The notes: generated from the sequence alone by a model not told the origin. Positions 8,740 through 17,084 are shown, numbered from the stretch's first letter. The stretch is DNA of 64,000 nucleotides from Photobacterium sp. GB-56 (GCF_003026105.1 NZ_PYNW01000004.1:310001-374000); one strand, 5' to 3'. Numbers and translations: made by a program.

Positions 8740-9030
8740 ATGAAAAAAGTATTACTATTACTAGCACTTAGCTCTGTTTCTGTTTTCGCACATGCAGCTC
8801 CAGCTAAACATTCTGAGCAAATGCTGGCACAAGTAGATAGCATTACCATTTATTCGGGTGACAATGTTGATAGCCAAAAACAAGCGGTTAAAACAATCAA
8901 TAAAGCACTTGTACCAAACTTTGAAAAATGTGCAGTTTACTTACCGAAAGGTGCCTCAAAAGCAAGTACAACTATCACCCTAACTCGCGATGCTAATGGT
9001 AAAATGTCGCTTGATTGTGCTGGCCAATAA
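8740..9030 (+). CDS. Small exported protein of unknown function
   Basis: A 96-residue protein that I do not recognise. Residues 1-19 (MKKVLLLLALSSVSVFAHA) form a clear Sec signal peptide with a cleavage site after AHA. The mature ~77 residues contain two cysteines (in EKCAVYL and LDCAG), which could form a periplasmic disulfide. An AGAGGT ribosome site precedes the ATG and a strong terminator follows directly, so it is a single-gene unit. Confidence 0.75.
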   Translation: MKKVLLLLALSSVSVFAHAAPAKHSEQMLAQVDSITIYSGDNVDSQKQAVKTINKALVPNFEKCAVYLPKGASKASTTITLTRDANGKMSLDCAGQ

Positions 9031-9043
9031 ACCTGATACAAAT

Positions 9044-9078
9044 AAAATACCGACCTGATGTAGGTCGGTATTTTTTTT
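9044..9078 (+). terminator. Terminator after the small exported protein
   Basis: Perfect 13-bp stem AAAATACCGACCT / AGGTCGGTATTTT, loop GATGT, then T run. Confidence 0.9.
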
Positions 9079-9255
9079 ATAAGTGTCTTTACCTAATAAA
9101 TAATGAGGGTAATGGTGAATTAGCTGAATTGATAACTCATGTGAAGACATAATGTGTTAGGACGTTACTCTATTTAGACCAGTAGATATTTATTAGGGCA
9201 AGTAAGGCTATGTTCGACTTTCAGCAACACCCTTTATAATATTCACAATATTTAC

Positions 9256-9332
9256 TTATATAAGGGAGGCTTCGGCTTGTTCAACACTTCGGATAGGTGT
9301 CGGCTACGCGACACATATCCTTATTTGTTATA
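9256..9332 (-). repeat. attC-like or dispersed hairpin element at the end of the monooxygenase-like gene
   Basis: On the minus strand this begins with TATAACAAATAAGG overlapping the stop codon of the gene at 9328. It contains a hairpin (9291-9302 with 9309-9320, about 12 bp) and ends in CCTCCCTTATAT, partly complementary to the start. About 45 bases match a second copy at 10411-10455 downstream of the VOC gene in the same orientation. Position, size and partly folding ends resemble an integron attC site, but I cannot confirm the core sites. Confidence 0.45.
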
Positions 9333-9645
9333 TGCCATAGTCTCGTTCTACCTTTGAAATACGAACCTTAAATGACTCATACCATAACTTACGACCGTAT
9401 TTTTGAGCCTCTTGGTGCTCAGTATTCGCCTTCCAGTTTTTAATAGACTCCAAATCAAGCCAGTAAGAAACTGTAACCCCTAGATCTTCTCTTGCTGATT
9501 CAGCACCTAAATAGCCTGGTTGCTGTGCGGCAAGCTCAATCATCCTATTTGCAGTTTCGCTATAACCATTATCGCCCGTAGTACGAACTGAAGTAAAAAT
9601 AACAGCATAGTATGGTGGCTTTGGGGTATTAACTAAAAGAGTCAT
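9328..9645 (-). CDS. Antibiotic-biosynthesis-monooxygenase (ABM) fold protein
   Basis: A 105-residue protein of the dimeric alpha/beta barrel type (ABM/YgiN-like). Residues PPYYAVIFTSVR open the first strand, AAQQPGYLGAESARE carries the family PGYLG-like turn, and YWLDLESIKNWKANTEHQEAQ is the conserved W-rich helix. Related proteins act as small monooxygenases, heme-degrading enzymes or stress proteins; the role here is unknown. The ATG at 9645 is chosen because of an AAGGA site seven bases upstream. That start region (GGCGTTATATG, then a short leader) and the repeat at its stop give it the look of an integron gene cassette. Confidence 0.72.
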   Translation of the reverse strand: MTLLVNTPKPPYYAVIFTSVRTTGDNGYSETANRMIELAAQQPGYLGAESAREDLGVTVSYWLDLESIKNWKANTEHQEAQKYGRKLWYESFKVRISKVERDYGI

Positions 9646-9831
9646 CAATTATCCTTGACATATAACGCCTTGTTAGTTGCTTATTTCAATAAATAATGGT
9701 TACTTTCCCAGACACCATTATCTAAAAGTTATCCTGACTTAAAATTGTTAGCTAAAATATTCGACGAAGGAACCAAAATTTAACTGTTTTAAGTCCTTTT
9801 TTATTTTCTAGTTAGGCTTACTTTACTCTCA

Positions 9832-10131
9832 TTATGGGTGTACCGCAGCCCCGCTAAATTCTCTTGCTAAATAATTAATAATTTCTGTTGGTTCAGTGAT
9901 CGTCTTATTATTTTCAAGTATGAGTACAGGAAGCCATTGGTTTTCTTCACCCAATATATCCACTACTTCCTTTCTTGGTTTTGGAAACGCTATACGGCGA
10001 ACTTCCACCATATCTTCCCAGTGCGTATTTACTGATAATGCACCTTCAATAAGTGCACAGTGTGAACAGATCCACATTTTCCCGGGACCATCTTCAAATG
10101 GCATGTTTAAAATAAATAATTTCGGCTTCAT
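9832..10131 (-). CDS. DUF3088 family thioredoxin-fold protein
   Basis: A 99-residue protein. It begins PKLFILNMPFEDGPGKMW and has a CSHC pair at about residues 23-26 followed by ALIEGALS. A proline-containing LPVLIL strand typical of thioredoxin/glutaredoxin folds follows, then a TEIINYLAREF helix. This order matches the DUF3088 family as I know it. Function is unknown; a redox or metal-binding role through the CxxC pair is inference. The ATG at 10131 is preferred over the TTG one codon earlier. A ~110-bp repeat lies directly upstream (10158-10270). The gene may be a mobile cassette. Confidence 0.65.
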   Translation of the reverse strand: MKPKLFILNMPFEDGPGKMWICSHCALIEGALSVNTHWEDMVEVRRIAFPKPRKEVVDILGEENQWLPVLILENNKTITEPTEIINYLAREFSGAAVHP

Positions 10132-10157
10132 CAATAACTACTCTATGTTTTTGAACA

Positions 10158-10270
10158 ATACCTTACTCATCTCACCTTGCAAGGTAAACGCCCCGCTACG
10201 ATTGAAACTTATAGTCGTGCTCTACGTCGCATTAACATCAACTGGGTAAATAGCCAGACACCTTAACTAC
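10158..10270 (-). repeat. Dispersed repeat, copy A
   Basis: About 110 bases that match copy B at 21095-21210. Shared blocks include CCTTAC, CCTTGCAAGGTAAACG and ATAGTCGTGC, in the same order and spacing, with a CATTA and TTAACTA at the far end. On the minus strand it lies directly upstream of the DUF3088 gene; copy B lies directly upstream of the membrane-protein gene at 20733. Confidence 0.65.
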
Positions 10271-10410
10271 CGACGATCTGAAACGATATTTACACAACAG
10301 ATCAAAACACATTCATGAAGTACCCATGATAATTGTTCGAAATGGCATCCACGCTTCAGAATTAAAAAAGGTTTTATTATAAATTAGAGTGTTACAATCA
10401 CTGATTCACA

Positions 10411-10455
10411 CCAAGGAGAGGTGTCGGCTATCGGTACATATCTCTTATTTGTTCT
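10411..10455 (-). repeat. attC-like or dispersed hairpin element after the VOC gene
   Basis: Second copy of the element at 9256-9332. On the minus strand it shares AACAAATAAG, then GATATGT, then TAGCCGACACCT and GTGT at corresponding positions. The hairpin is imperfect here. It starts about 30 bases after the VOC stop codon. Confidence 0.45.
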
Positions 10456-10478
10456 ATTTTTAACGCATTATCTGTAGG

Positions 10479-10862
10479 TTACAAATGTTGAACGACGTCA
10501 ATACTTAAACCTGCAGGATCTTGAATCATAAAATGTACTTGCCCCCATTCTTCTTCTTTTAAAGCCATTATAAGGTTGAGATCCATTTGCTTAGCTTCGG
10601 CATACGCAAAGGTAGCATCCTTGACTTCAAGCGAAATAACATACCCCTTAGAAGACATTATAGGATGAAGAAATTCAGGTTGGCTTGCGACGTTTGGTAA
10701 TAGAAAACCAAGCTGGATATTATTATTAGGCGAGACCAAATGAAGGTAAAAATTTGAATCATAGAATACGGCGTTAAATCCAAAAACGGTCTCATAAAAC
10801 TGCTTTACTGCCTCTAAATCACTCGTCACCATTACGGGGAACATAGCATCAACGTCTATCAT
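10479..10862 (-). CDS. VOC-family (glyoxalase/bleomycin-resistance-like) protein
   Basis: A 127-residue protein with two beta-alpha-beta-beta-beta modules of the vicinal oxygen chelate fold. DLEAVKQFYETVFGF opens the first module, and the second ends with IQDPAGLSIDVVQHL, containing the DPxGxxI/VxxxQ motif. Members are metal-dependent isomerases, dioxygenases or drug-binding resistance proteins; no specific substrate can be inferred. A CAGGAG site supports the ATG. It lies 52 bases downstream of the AraC-type regulator on the same strand, so they may form an operon. Confidence 0.82.
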   Translation of the reverse strand: MIDVDAMFPVMVTSDLEAVKQFYETVFGFNAVFYDSNFYLHLVSPNNNIQLGFLLPNVASQPEFLHPIMSSKGYVISLEVKDATFAYAEAKQMDLNLIMALKEEEWGQVHFMIQDPAGLSIDVVQHL

Positions 10863-10914
10863 TTTATTTACTCCTGAGATTAGATTATTAAAACAATATT
10901 ATTATTCATTTAAT

Positions 10915-11721
10915 TCAATCTGCCTTGTACAAAGCGGACATAGTCCTAAACTCGCTGGGAGTAACACCAGATATATTTTTAAATTCTCGATTAAAGTGCG
11001 GTTGGTCATAATAATAATACGCCCATACATCGACGAAACTCTCCATATTCATCGCACGTAATATTTTCTGAAAACGAAAAACCTTAGTGAATTCTCTAGG
11101 CGAAAGTCCTAAATATTGTGAAGTTAATCGACGAAGGTGCCGAGCTGATACACCAAATTCAGAACACTGTTTATTAGACAAATCAATACCAGATGTAATG
11201 CTTCGATCACAATACAAAATAAAGCGTATTAATCTACGATCAACTTCGCTAGAACCTATATTACCAAGTAATATTTGAGAAATAATTTCGCAACGTCTTT
11301 GAAATGACATTGCCTGATAAGCGTTATTGTATAAAGCACTTAATAAATGTTTGGGTAATAGGTCACTGATGATTGTTACATTCTCGTCATTACTCCATTG
11401 ACTCAAAGGAGCCTGGATTATTCCTTGATGCCCTAATATACGAAACCGAATACCAAAATATGAAACAGGCCCTGTCATCTCAAATACTTTAGCCGAGCAG
11501 AATGGTGTTACAACAAAGGCGTCTTCAGGAAAAGTAAGATTAATTATGATGTCGACACAATTATCAGGGAGACTACGATAAAAATACTGACCATCAGGTA
11601 CATTAAGTTGCCAAAACTCCTGCACCCAATTACTTAACGGTGGTATTGGTTTGAAAGTAATATAATAATTTGGATTATTTACACGACCTTGCAAGGAGTC
11701 ATCATTAATGTTTATCAGCAT
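10915..11721 (-). CDS. AraC-family transcriptional regulator
   Basis: A 268-residue protein. The N-terminal ~150 residues form a cupin-like sensor resembling the DUF6597-type regulators (PPLSNWVQEFWQL, then SLPDNCVDIIINL). The C-terminal part is a two-helix-turn-helix AraC domain: GVSARHLRRLTSQYLGLSPREF is a clear first signature, and YYDQPHFNREFKNISGVTPSEF the second. The ligand is unknown. It probably controls itself and the VOC gene immediately downstream. An imperfect GAGGCGG site lies upstream of the ATG. Confidence 0.88.
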   Translation of the reverse strand: MLININDDSLQGRVNNPNYYITFKPIPPLSNWVQEFWQLNVPDGQYFYRSLPDNCVDIIINLTFPEDAFVVTPFCSAKVFEMTGPVSYFGIRFRILGHQGIIQAPLSQWSNDENVTIISDLLPKHLLSALYNNAYQAMSFQRRCEIISQILLGNIGSSEVDRRLIRFILYCDRSITSGIDLSNKQCSEFGVSARHLRRLTSQYLGLSPREFTKVFRFQKILRAMNMESFVDVWAYYYYDQPHFNREFKNISGVTPSEFRTMSALYKAD

Positions 11722-12225
11722 AATTGAATATCCGCCTCTCAGAGAGTATAGGAAAAATATAGCGCGCTCATAACGGGCATCTTTAACAGCTAACCCACTG
11801 ATTTATATAGATTAGTGCAACCTATAACTTTTAGTTCCTTTTCAGGGTTAAATCAGCTAAAAATTTAGTAAAGCCAACACAAAACACGCTATAGTTTTTA
11901 GCATGTAAAACTGTGGCCAGTATTTGTTGACCACTACAATTGAAGGTTCAATAACCTGATTAAGTATAGAAGCTCGATATAAGTTTAAACTGCGATTACT
12001 TAGCTTCACATTGAAACAAGTTATATTCGGATATTTGCTGCTCAGCAATACTTCTTAAGTTTTCAGGTAAGAAACTTAAGCAAAGATGGAGATACTCTTG
12101 TTCATAAAGTGTTGATTGAACACAAAGAAAGTAAGAAATGTATGTATTCTTATTAATACAAATTGAATATAAAAGCCACAAGCTTTCCATGAAAGCCTGT
12201 AGCTTTAATTCATTCTTTTATCACG
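11722..12225. other. Intergenic region between HNH gene and AraC gene
   Basis: About 500 bases. The HNH gene terminator occupies 12165-12206 and the AraC promoter should be at the right of 11722. Two overlapping minus-strand frames (63 and 64 codons, 11857-12190) lack ribosome sites; one starts inside the terminator loop. I do not call them genes. Confidence 0.45.
12165..12206 (-). terminator. Terminator of the TerB/HNH operon
   Basis: 15-bp stem with two G-T pairs (12172-12186 with 12192-12206), 5-base loop, then a TTTATATT stretch on the minus strand. It begins 20 bases after the HNH gene stop. Confidence 0.85.
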
Positions 12226-13713
12226 CTAATAACTCAAGCCTAGCTCTTTAATGATAGTTTCTGAACGCTCGATACTGACAGTAATGCGAGATTCTAAACG
12301 TCCCATAATAAACTCATGGCGTTCTGCTTCATTAACACCAAACATGTCTAGTTTATCTAACATAAACACGACAAAAAGAGAGCCTAAACCAGAAAGTAAT
12401 CCTGTCAATACCATACTGATAGTGCCAGCAAACGGAATCGTCCCTAATGCAGTAGCAATGGCTTCCCCTGCCATAATACCGCCAGTGATCACTAAACCCG
12501 TGGCTAAGATTTTAGTTGCTTCATGGGCTGCTTGTTTTGCTGTCATTCCTTCGGGTGGAAATATTAATGTTTTTAACGCTTTGGTTAATGACATAAAGCC
12601 TTCACGGATAATACGCACCATGTTTTTTCCTGTGCGTACAAACATGTTCAGTAATGCGGTAATGATTGAACTTAAAAAGCCTGACAACGCCCCTGCTGCA
12701 AACGCTTGAGCCACATTCTTCCATTTTGAAAGCAGTTTGTTTTTGATGTTATTAAGCCGAGAGATCAATGCATCCACCCACGACATTTCCAGTGCGTTAC
12801 CTTTGAAACCATTATTAAATATATCTTTTACTTCTATGAAGGTGGCAGAAATAAACTCAGATAACAAAGCACCTAATGCTTGTTGTAAACCTTGTTGGCT
12901 ACCCGCTTTTACACCATCTACCGCACCACGTTTAGCAACAAAAACGGTTTTACCAACAGGATTTGACGGTACATATTTCTCCGCGGCTTTTTCTGCTCTT
13001 GTATGTGCAGCGTTAGTGCGTCTTTTATCGGCTTGTTCATTGGTTTCTGAGAACTCTTTAAGATCCTTTTCACCTTTAGATCGGTTTAAACTGTTATGGG
13101 TAAATTCATGATTATCAGGATCAGCTGCAAATTGGCGTTTCTCAACATCTGATAACATATATGCCCCAGTTTCATGAAAGGCTTTTAGCGATTTAACATG
13201 GTCTAAGTCCATCTCAGATGCATCGTGATATTGACCTGTATACGTGTCTTTAATCTGCCCCTGCTCGTTAGTCGATTGCAGCTTTAGTTTTTTCCGTTGT
13301 GTATCAAACGATACACCTTCACCACCAGAACTCTTTGGTGATTTGGTGTAATCATCACGATTGTATTCAAAATTACGATCGACATTTTCTAAGTCAGCAC
13401 GACTTAAATTAAGTGGGCTTAGCAGTTGATTGATCAAAACGTCTTTACTTGATTCAAACAACACATCGTATTTTTCTTTATTAAAATCACTATCTAGCAT
13501 CTTTAATGATGCTTTTACTTCTGCTTCAGAGACATTAAGATCGTAGATCGGCGCTTTTTCTAACAGCGCATTATCAATAAACTCTTGATCAACCTGACGG
13601 GCTAACATCTGTTGCGATACTTCAGAATTTGCCAGTTCTTTAATATGGCTTTTCTCGGCATAATTACTGCGAAGTTGCTGTCTTTTCTTAAAGCGTTCCG
13701 ATCTACTACTCAT
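12226..13713 (-). CDS. HNH-type nuclease-like protein with C-terminal membrane helices
   Basis: A 495-residue protein. Residues 1-125 are charged and helical. Residues ~155-218 carry an HNH-like signature: MDLDHVKSLK (H172), DPDNHEFTHNSLNRSKGEKDL (N207, N210, K213). A lysine/arginine-rich helix follows. From ~334 there are hydrophobic, glycine-rich segments (~334-358, 401-425, 426-455) separated by amphipathic helices, and the protein ends in a charged tail. A DNase or RNase domain tied to a membrane-active region is unusual for a housekeeping enzyme and more like a toxin or defence effector (inference). It is 16 bases downstream of the TerB-like gene in one operon with a shared terminator. 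A decayed relative of residues ~355-410 is at 17123-17305. I know of no named system matching it. Confidence 0.6.
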   Translation of the reverse strand: MSSRSERFKKRQQLRSNYAEKSHIKELANSEVSQQMLARQVDQEFIDNALLEKAPIYDLNVSEAEVKASLKMLDSDFNKEKYDVLFESSKDVLINQLLSPLNLSRADLENVDRNFEYNRDDYTKSPKSSGGEGVSFDTQRKKLKLQSTNEQGQIKDTYTGQYHDASEMDLDHVKSLKAFHETGAYMLSDVEKRQFAADPDNHEFTHNSLNRSKGEKDLKEFSETNEQADKRRTNAAHTRAEKAAEKYVPSNPVGKTVFVAKRGAVDGVKAGSQQGLQQALGALLSEFISATFIEVKDIFNNGFKGNALEMSWVDALISRLNNIKNKLLSKWKNVAQAFAAGALSGFLSSIITALLNMFVRTGKNMVRIIREGFMSLTKALKTLIFPPEGMTAKQAAHEATKILATGLVITGGIMAGEAIATALGTIPFAGTISMVLTGLLSGLGSLFVVFMLDKLDMFGVNEAERHEFIMGRLESRITVSIERSETIIKELGLSY

Positions 13714-13729
13714 TTGTTACTGCCCTGTC

Positions 13730-14341
13730 TTACGCTGCTTTTACCAATGTATTCCATGCTTGTTCGAACGCTTTTTCATTCTCATGAACACGACCATCAG
13801 CATGCATCACCACTTCGATGATTTCGTTGTAAAGTTCAAATGAATTCAAGCCCACCTTTTGTGCTAGTGCAAACGCAGTATTAACATTTGGTGGGTTCTT
13901 AGCCATATCTTCGATTTTACGCTTCACGTGACTTGGTAATTCACTTGAAGACACACCCGCAATAAATTCATCAATCTCTTGGCGTTCTTCTAATGAAATT
14001 TCACCATCACAATTAGCACACGCAAGGCCAACTGCTTCCATTGCGATCAGTAAATTAAAATAATTTTCAGTTTCGTCTAAACGATTTTTTGCGTCTTCAA
14101 ACGCAGCCGTTAATTTACTGTATTTAAGTTCCTGTTCAGCATTAGCTCGACGCTCACCACGGCGTTCTGCCTCTTCTTCACCGTCGTCCATTGCTGCGGC
14201 AACACCACCGGCGGCAGCACCAACACCACCCGCAATCGCTGCACCTGCTGCAGTAATTGCACCTACTGGTCCTGCAATTGGTAATGCCACTACACATGCA
14301 ATCCCAGCGGCTGCGCCACCAATAACTTTCCAAAAGCTCAT
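13730..14341 (-). CDS. Glycine-zipper membrane protein with TerB-like domain
   Basis: A 203-residue protein. The first ~50 residues are an Ala/Gly-rich hydrophobic stretch (GGAAAGIACVVALPIAGPVG, then GGVGAAAGGVAAA), typical of glycine-zipper membrane segments. An acidic-to-basic linker DDGEEEAERRGERR and a coiled region follow. Residues ~95-200 resemble a TerB/DjlA-N domain: ACANCDGEISLEERQEIDEFI and HADGRVHENEKAFEQAW repeat the DG-x-I/V-x-x-x-E pattern that binds metal in TerB. AAGGG precedes the ATG. It leads a two-gene operon with the HNH protein, so a sensor or anchoring partner role is inferred. Confidence 0.65.
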   Translation of the reverse strand: MSFWKVIGGAAAGIACVVALPIAGPVGAITAAGAAIAGGVGAAAGGVAAAMDDGEEEAERRGERRANAEQELKYSKLTAAFEDAKNRLDETENYFNLLIAMEAVGLACANCDGEISLEERQEIDEFIAGVSSSELPSHVKRKIEDMAKNPPNVNTAFALAQKVGLNSFELYNEIIEVVMHADGRVHENEKAFEQAWNTLVKAA

Positions 14342-14716
14342 GTATTAACCCTTTTCAATATCAAGATATATGTTCAAATTGAGTCTCTATATTTAACAAC
14401 CACCAGCATTTCATAACCATACAATATAAGGCCAAAGAATTTAGGAATCAGCCATTCCACTACAGCCAGCCAAATATGAAGCATTAAATTTTATTTATAA
14501 TTTATAGGGTTTTATAAATAGTGAGTCTGTGAAGTAATGCGCATTCCATTACAGTCGCGATATTTTGCTTATTTTCTTTGTTCAATTCGCTACTGAGACA
14601 ACAAATTTCAAATATCTGAATATGACATTGACAATGATTGCTCCACCAGCAAAATTAGCCGTGAGATAAAATCCTCGCTACACTGTTTCAAACTAATACA
14701 ACAAGGAAAGTAAACC
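14342..14716. other. Divergent promoter region, TerB-like gene / peroxiredoxin
   Basis: About 375 AT-rich bases between divergent genes. No gene seen. Promoters for both are expected; no known operator recognised. Confidence 0.4.
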
Positions 14717-15193
14717 ATGATCGAAAAAGGCCAAACATTACCAGCCGCAGTGCTCAGTGAACTCACACATGACGGTATGGTTAAACACGATACCGCAGAG
14801 CTTTTTGCCAACAAACGTGTTGTGCTGTTTGCTGTACCAGGAGCATTTACTCCTACTTGCTCTGAAGCCCATTTACCGGGTTATGTCGTGCTAGCAGATG
14901 AGATCAAAGCAACAGGTGTCGACATTATTGCTTGTGTATCTGTTAATGATGCCTTTGTTATGCAAGCTTGGGGCGAAGCGCAAAACGCATCTGAAATTAT
15001 GATGTTGGGCGATGGCGATGGAAGCTTTACTAAAGCATTAGGGCTTGAAATGGACACTGCTAACTTTGGTGGTATTCGTTCTCAACGTTATGCAATGGTT
15101 GTTGATAATGGCGTGGTAACTCAGCTCAACGTTGAAGAGCCAAAACAATTTGAAGCGAGTAAAGCGGAAACGATTTTAGCAAGCTTGAAGTAA
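14717..15193 (+). CDS. Prx5-type peroxiredoxin
   Basis: A 158-residue thioredoxin-fold peroxidase. The peroxidatic cysteine lies in PGAFTPTCSEAHLPGY (about C49), preceded by the Thr and followed by the residues that shape the Prx5 active site. FGGIRSQRYAMVVDNG is the conserved arginine-containing segment. Such enzymes reduce hydrogen peroxide and organic peroxides using glutaredoxin or thioredoxin. There is no fused glutaredoxin domain, unlike the hybrid Prx5-Grx of some Vibrionaceae and Pasteurellaceae. An AAGGAAAG site precedes the ATG and a terminator follows, so it is a single-gene unit. No OxyR site was recognised upstream. Confidence 0.9.
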   Translation: MIEKGQTLPAAVLSELTHDGMVKHDTAELFANKRVVLFAVPGAFTPTCSEAHLPGYVVLADEIKATGVDIIACVSVNDAFVMQAWGEAQNASEIMMLGDGDGSFTKALGLEMDTANFGGIRSQRYAMVVDNGVVTQLNVEEPKQFEASKAETILASLK

Positions 15194-15218
15194 CCGCAAT
15201 AAGACTTTAAACATCAAT

Positions 15219-15256
15219 AATATGGTTCAGTGTGTGATCATTGAACCATATTTATA
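15219..15256 (+). terminator. Terminator of the peroxiredoxin gene
   Basis: 11-bp stem AATATGGTTCA / TGAACCATATT followed by TATAC. Confidence 0.65.
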
Positions 15257-15370
15257 CTTACCCAACTCTGAAAGCGTCAACCAGCTCACGAGTGGCTGTA
15301 TCTTCGGTCATTATGGACGTCTTCATACATTTGCTAGTAATAAGAAACGCTCACTAAATTAGTGACAATG

Positions 15371-16261
15371 TCACAATATTTCGCTGAGTTTATTTCTCAA
15401 CCATTGGTTAGCTGAGTTATGTTCATCACGCTTATGCCACATCATAATGTGTTTGAAAGGTTTGGAAGAAAATGGCAATGGCAGTATTTGTAAGTTAAAT
15501 AATGAGGCATATTTTTCAGCCATGAGTCGGCTAACTGGCGCAACGGCGTTGCTCTCTGACACTAATGCTAAGATTGAAACAATAGATGCGGTTTCACAGT
15601 CTAAATCTCTTGGCAGAAAGCGTTCATCAGAGAAATAATTCATTTCAAGTAAGTCTATTCGCCTTTTCTGCATGAAGATTATTTTTTCAGCATAAAACTG
15701 CGCTTGCGTGATTGTCTGTTGGATATTGGGATGATCTTTCCGACAGACTACGACAATTTCATCATCGATAAATGATTGATAGAAAAAAGACGGATTACTG
15801 CGTAAACCAATATCAATGGCTAAATCTGCTTTCTGTAAACTTAACTGAGATAGCAACTCTTCTTCTGTATTAGGCGTCATATAGAGGTTTATTTTGCAAT
15901 TCCCCATCGTTGGGTCGAGCTCAATTTTATTTCTAATCGTGTGCATAACCACCTCATTTACATAAACCGTAAACGCGTGATGATTTTGAACATCAAACCC
16001 CGCGATATTACCTAACGCACTTTGTACTGTCGTTAGCGCTGGCTCTATCTCATTCGCTAATTTAATTGCGGCATGTGTTGGGCTAATTCCACGCCCTTCT
16101 CTTACAAAAAGAGGCGTCCCTAACTGGGATTGTAATCGCTTTAATACGCCACTTACCCCAGGTTGTGTTAAACCTAATGATTCTGATGCTAATGTGATGG
16201 AACGAAGCCGATACACTTCTAAAAATACCACCAGCAAATTCAAATCTAAATTTGGTTTCAT
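15371..16261 (-). CDS. LysR-family transcriptional regulator
   Basis: About 296 residues. The N-terminal winged helix-turn-helix is clear: DLNLLVVFLEVYRLRSITLA, then LTQPGVSGVLKRLQSQLGTPLFVR. The C-terminal periplasmic-binding-like domain senses an effector that cannot be predicted. The ATG at 16261 (MKPNLDL) is chosen by family alignment; the frame is open to 16306. It is divergently placed from the DUF2938 membrane protein gene, about 200 bases away, and LysR proteins commonly control such a divergent neighbour. Confidence 0.88.
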   Translation of the reverse strand: MKPNLDLNLLVVFLEVYRLRSITLASESLGLTQPGVSGVLKRLQSQLGTPLFVREGRGISPTHAAIKLANEIEPALTTVQSALGNIAGFDVQNHHAFTVYVNEVVMHTIRNKIELDPTMGNCKINLYMTPNTEEELLSQLSLQKADLAIDIGLRSNPSFFYQSFIDDEIVVVCRKDHPNIQQTITQAQFYAEKIIFMQKRRIDLLEMNYFSDERFLPRDLDCETASIVSILALVSESNAVAPVSRLMAEKYASLFNLQILPLPFSSKPFKHIMMWHKRDEHNSANQWLRNKLSEIL

Positions 16262-16463
16262 CCTTGATCCCATACATAACCATTCGTAATGCTTTGCATA
16301 AAGCATACTTTATATATCCCAATTTTTCATTGCCTTAGACTATAAACATCAACAAATCATTGAACTTATAAAAGCCATTGCCACGGTGTTAATAAACCAC
16401 ACCTGACTATGACAAGCTCTTTTCATTATCACAATGAAAGCGTAATTAATCAGGAGATGCTCT

Positions 16464-17033
16464 ATGTTCTATTATCCCCATCACCAACGTTCATCCTACC
16501 TCCTTCACCTTCTGTTTATTAGTGTATTTAGTGGTCTTTGCTTAGATTTAGGCAGCAACTTATATCTATTATTCAGTGATCACCCACTAAATAATTTTGC
16601 GAGTTTAGGCCGTTATTTGGTTTATATCACTCAAGGGCATCCACTGGTTGAAGCTATACAGCAGGTGCCAGCCGTTCCCCATGATGTTCTCATCGGTTGG
16701 ATTATGCACTTTAGCGTTAGTTTAGTTTATACCGTGATTTATATTAGCTTTGTAGAGAAAGGATTGTTTCTAAAACCAAGTCTTAAAAAATCGCTTGTTT
16801 ATGCATGGTCATTGTTATTTTTTCCATTAGTTGTGGTGAGTTATGCCTTTGGTGAAGGCTTTTTCCACGTGAATAGTCCCAATATGATCCACGCGATTTT
16901 GTTCTCTATTTTTTGTCATTCTTGCTACGGTATTGGTTTGTATATCACTACGAAAGTGCTTTACGCTAGTCGATTAGAGATTTTCAAAGAAGCGAAAGAA
17001 CATCATGCAATAATCGTCAACAATGCGACATAA
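16464..17033 (+). CDS. DUF2938-like inner-membrane protein
   Basis: A 189-residue membrane protein with about five hydrophobic helices. The order LGRYLVYITQGH, IGWIMHFSVSLVYTVIY, then KPSLKKSLVYAWSLL and HSCYGIGLYI resembles the DUF2938 family (LGRW, GWxxHY, P-x-x-x-P-A, H-x-x-fGxGLY). The otherwise conserved histidines of the second and last motifs are present. Function unknown. An excellent AGGAGAT site precedes the ATG. Divergent from the LysR gene, which probably regulates it; a terminator at 17085-17126 closes the unit. Confidence 0.65.
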   Translation: MFYYPHHQRSSYLLHLLFISVFSGLCLDLGSNLYLLFSDHPLNNFASLGRYLVYITQGHPLVEAIQQVPAVPHDVLIGWIMHFSVSLVYTVIYISFVEKGLFLKPSLKKSLVYAWSLLFFPLVVVSYAFGEGFFHVNSPNMIHAILFSIFCHSCYGIGLYITTKVLYASRLEIFKEAKEHHAIIVNNAT

Positions 17034-17084
17034 CATTAAGAAAAGGTACTTTAATCATTGCGTTGTTCGATTAAATGCATTGCC

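Larger units (their letters stand above)
10132..10478. other. Intergenic region between DUF3088 and VOC genes
   Basis: About 350 bases with no gene. It contains repeat copy A (10158-10270) and the attC-like hairpin (10411-10455). The part between them is unremarkable. Confidence 0.5.

Noticed and set aside
11690-11710. Third copy of the CCTTGCAAGG repeat core
   Set aside because: It lies inside the AraC coding sequence and the flanking blocks of the repeat are absent, so a chance match.
11857-12190. Two overlapping minus-strand frames (63 and 64 codons) after the HNH gene, possibly an immunity gene
   Set aside because: The first begins inside the loop of the terminator and neither has a ribosome site or family features. 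Not enough to call an immunity gene.
12251-13111. Long plus-strand frames opposite the HNH gene
   Set aside because: Antisense shadows of a well-supported gene: no ribosome sites and no protein-like motifs.
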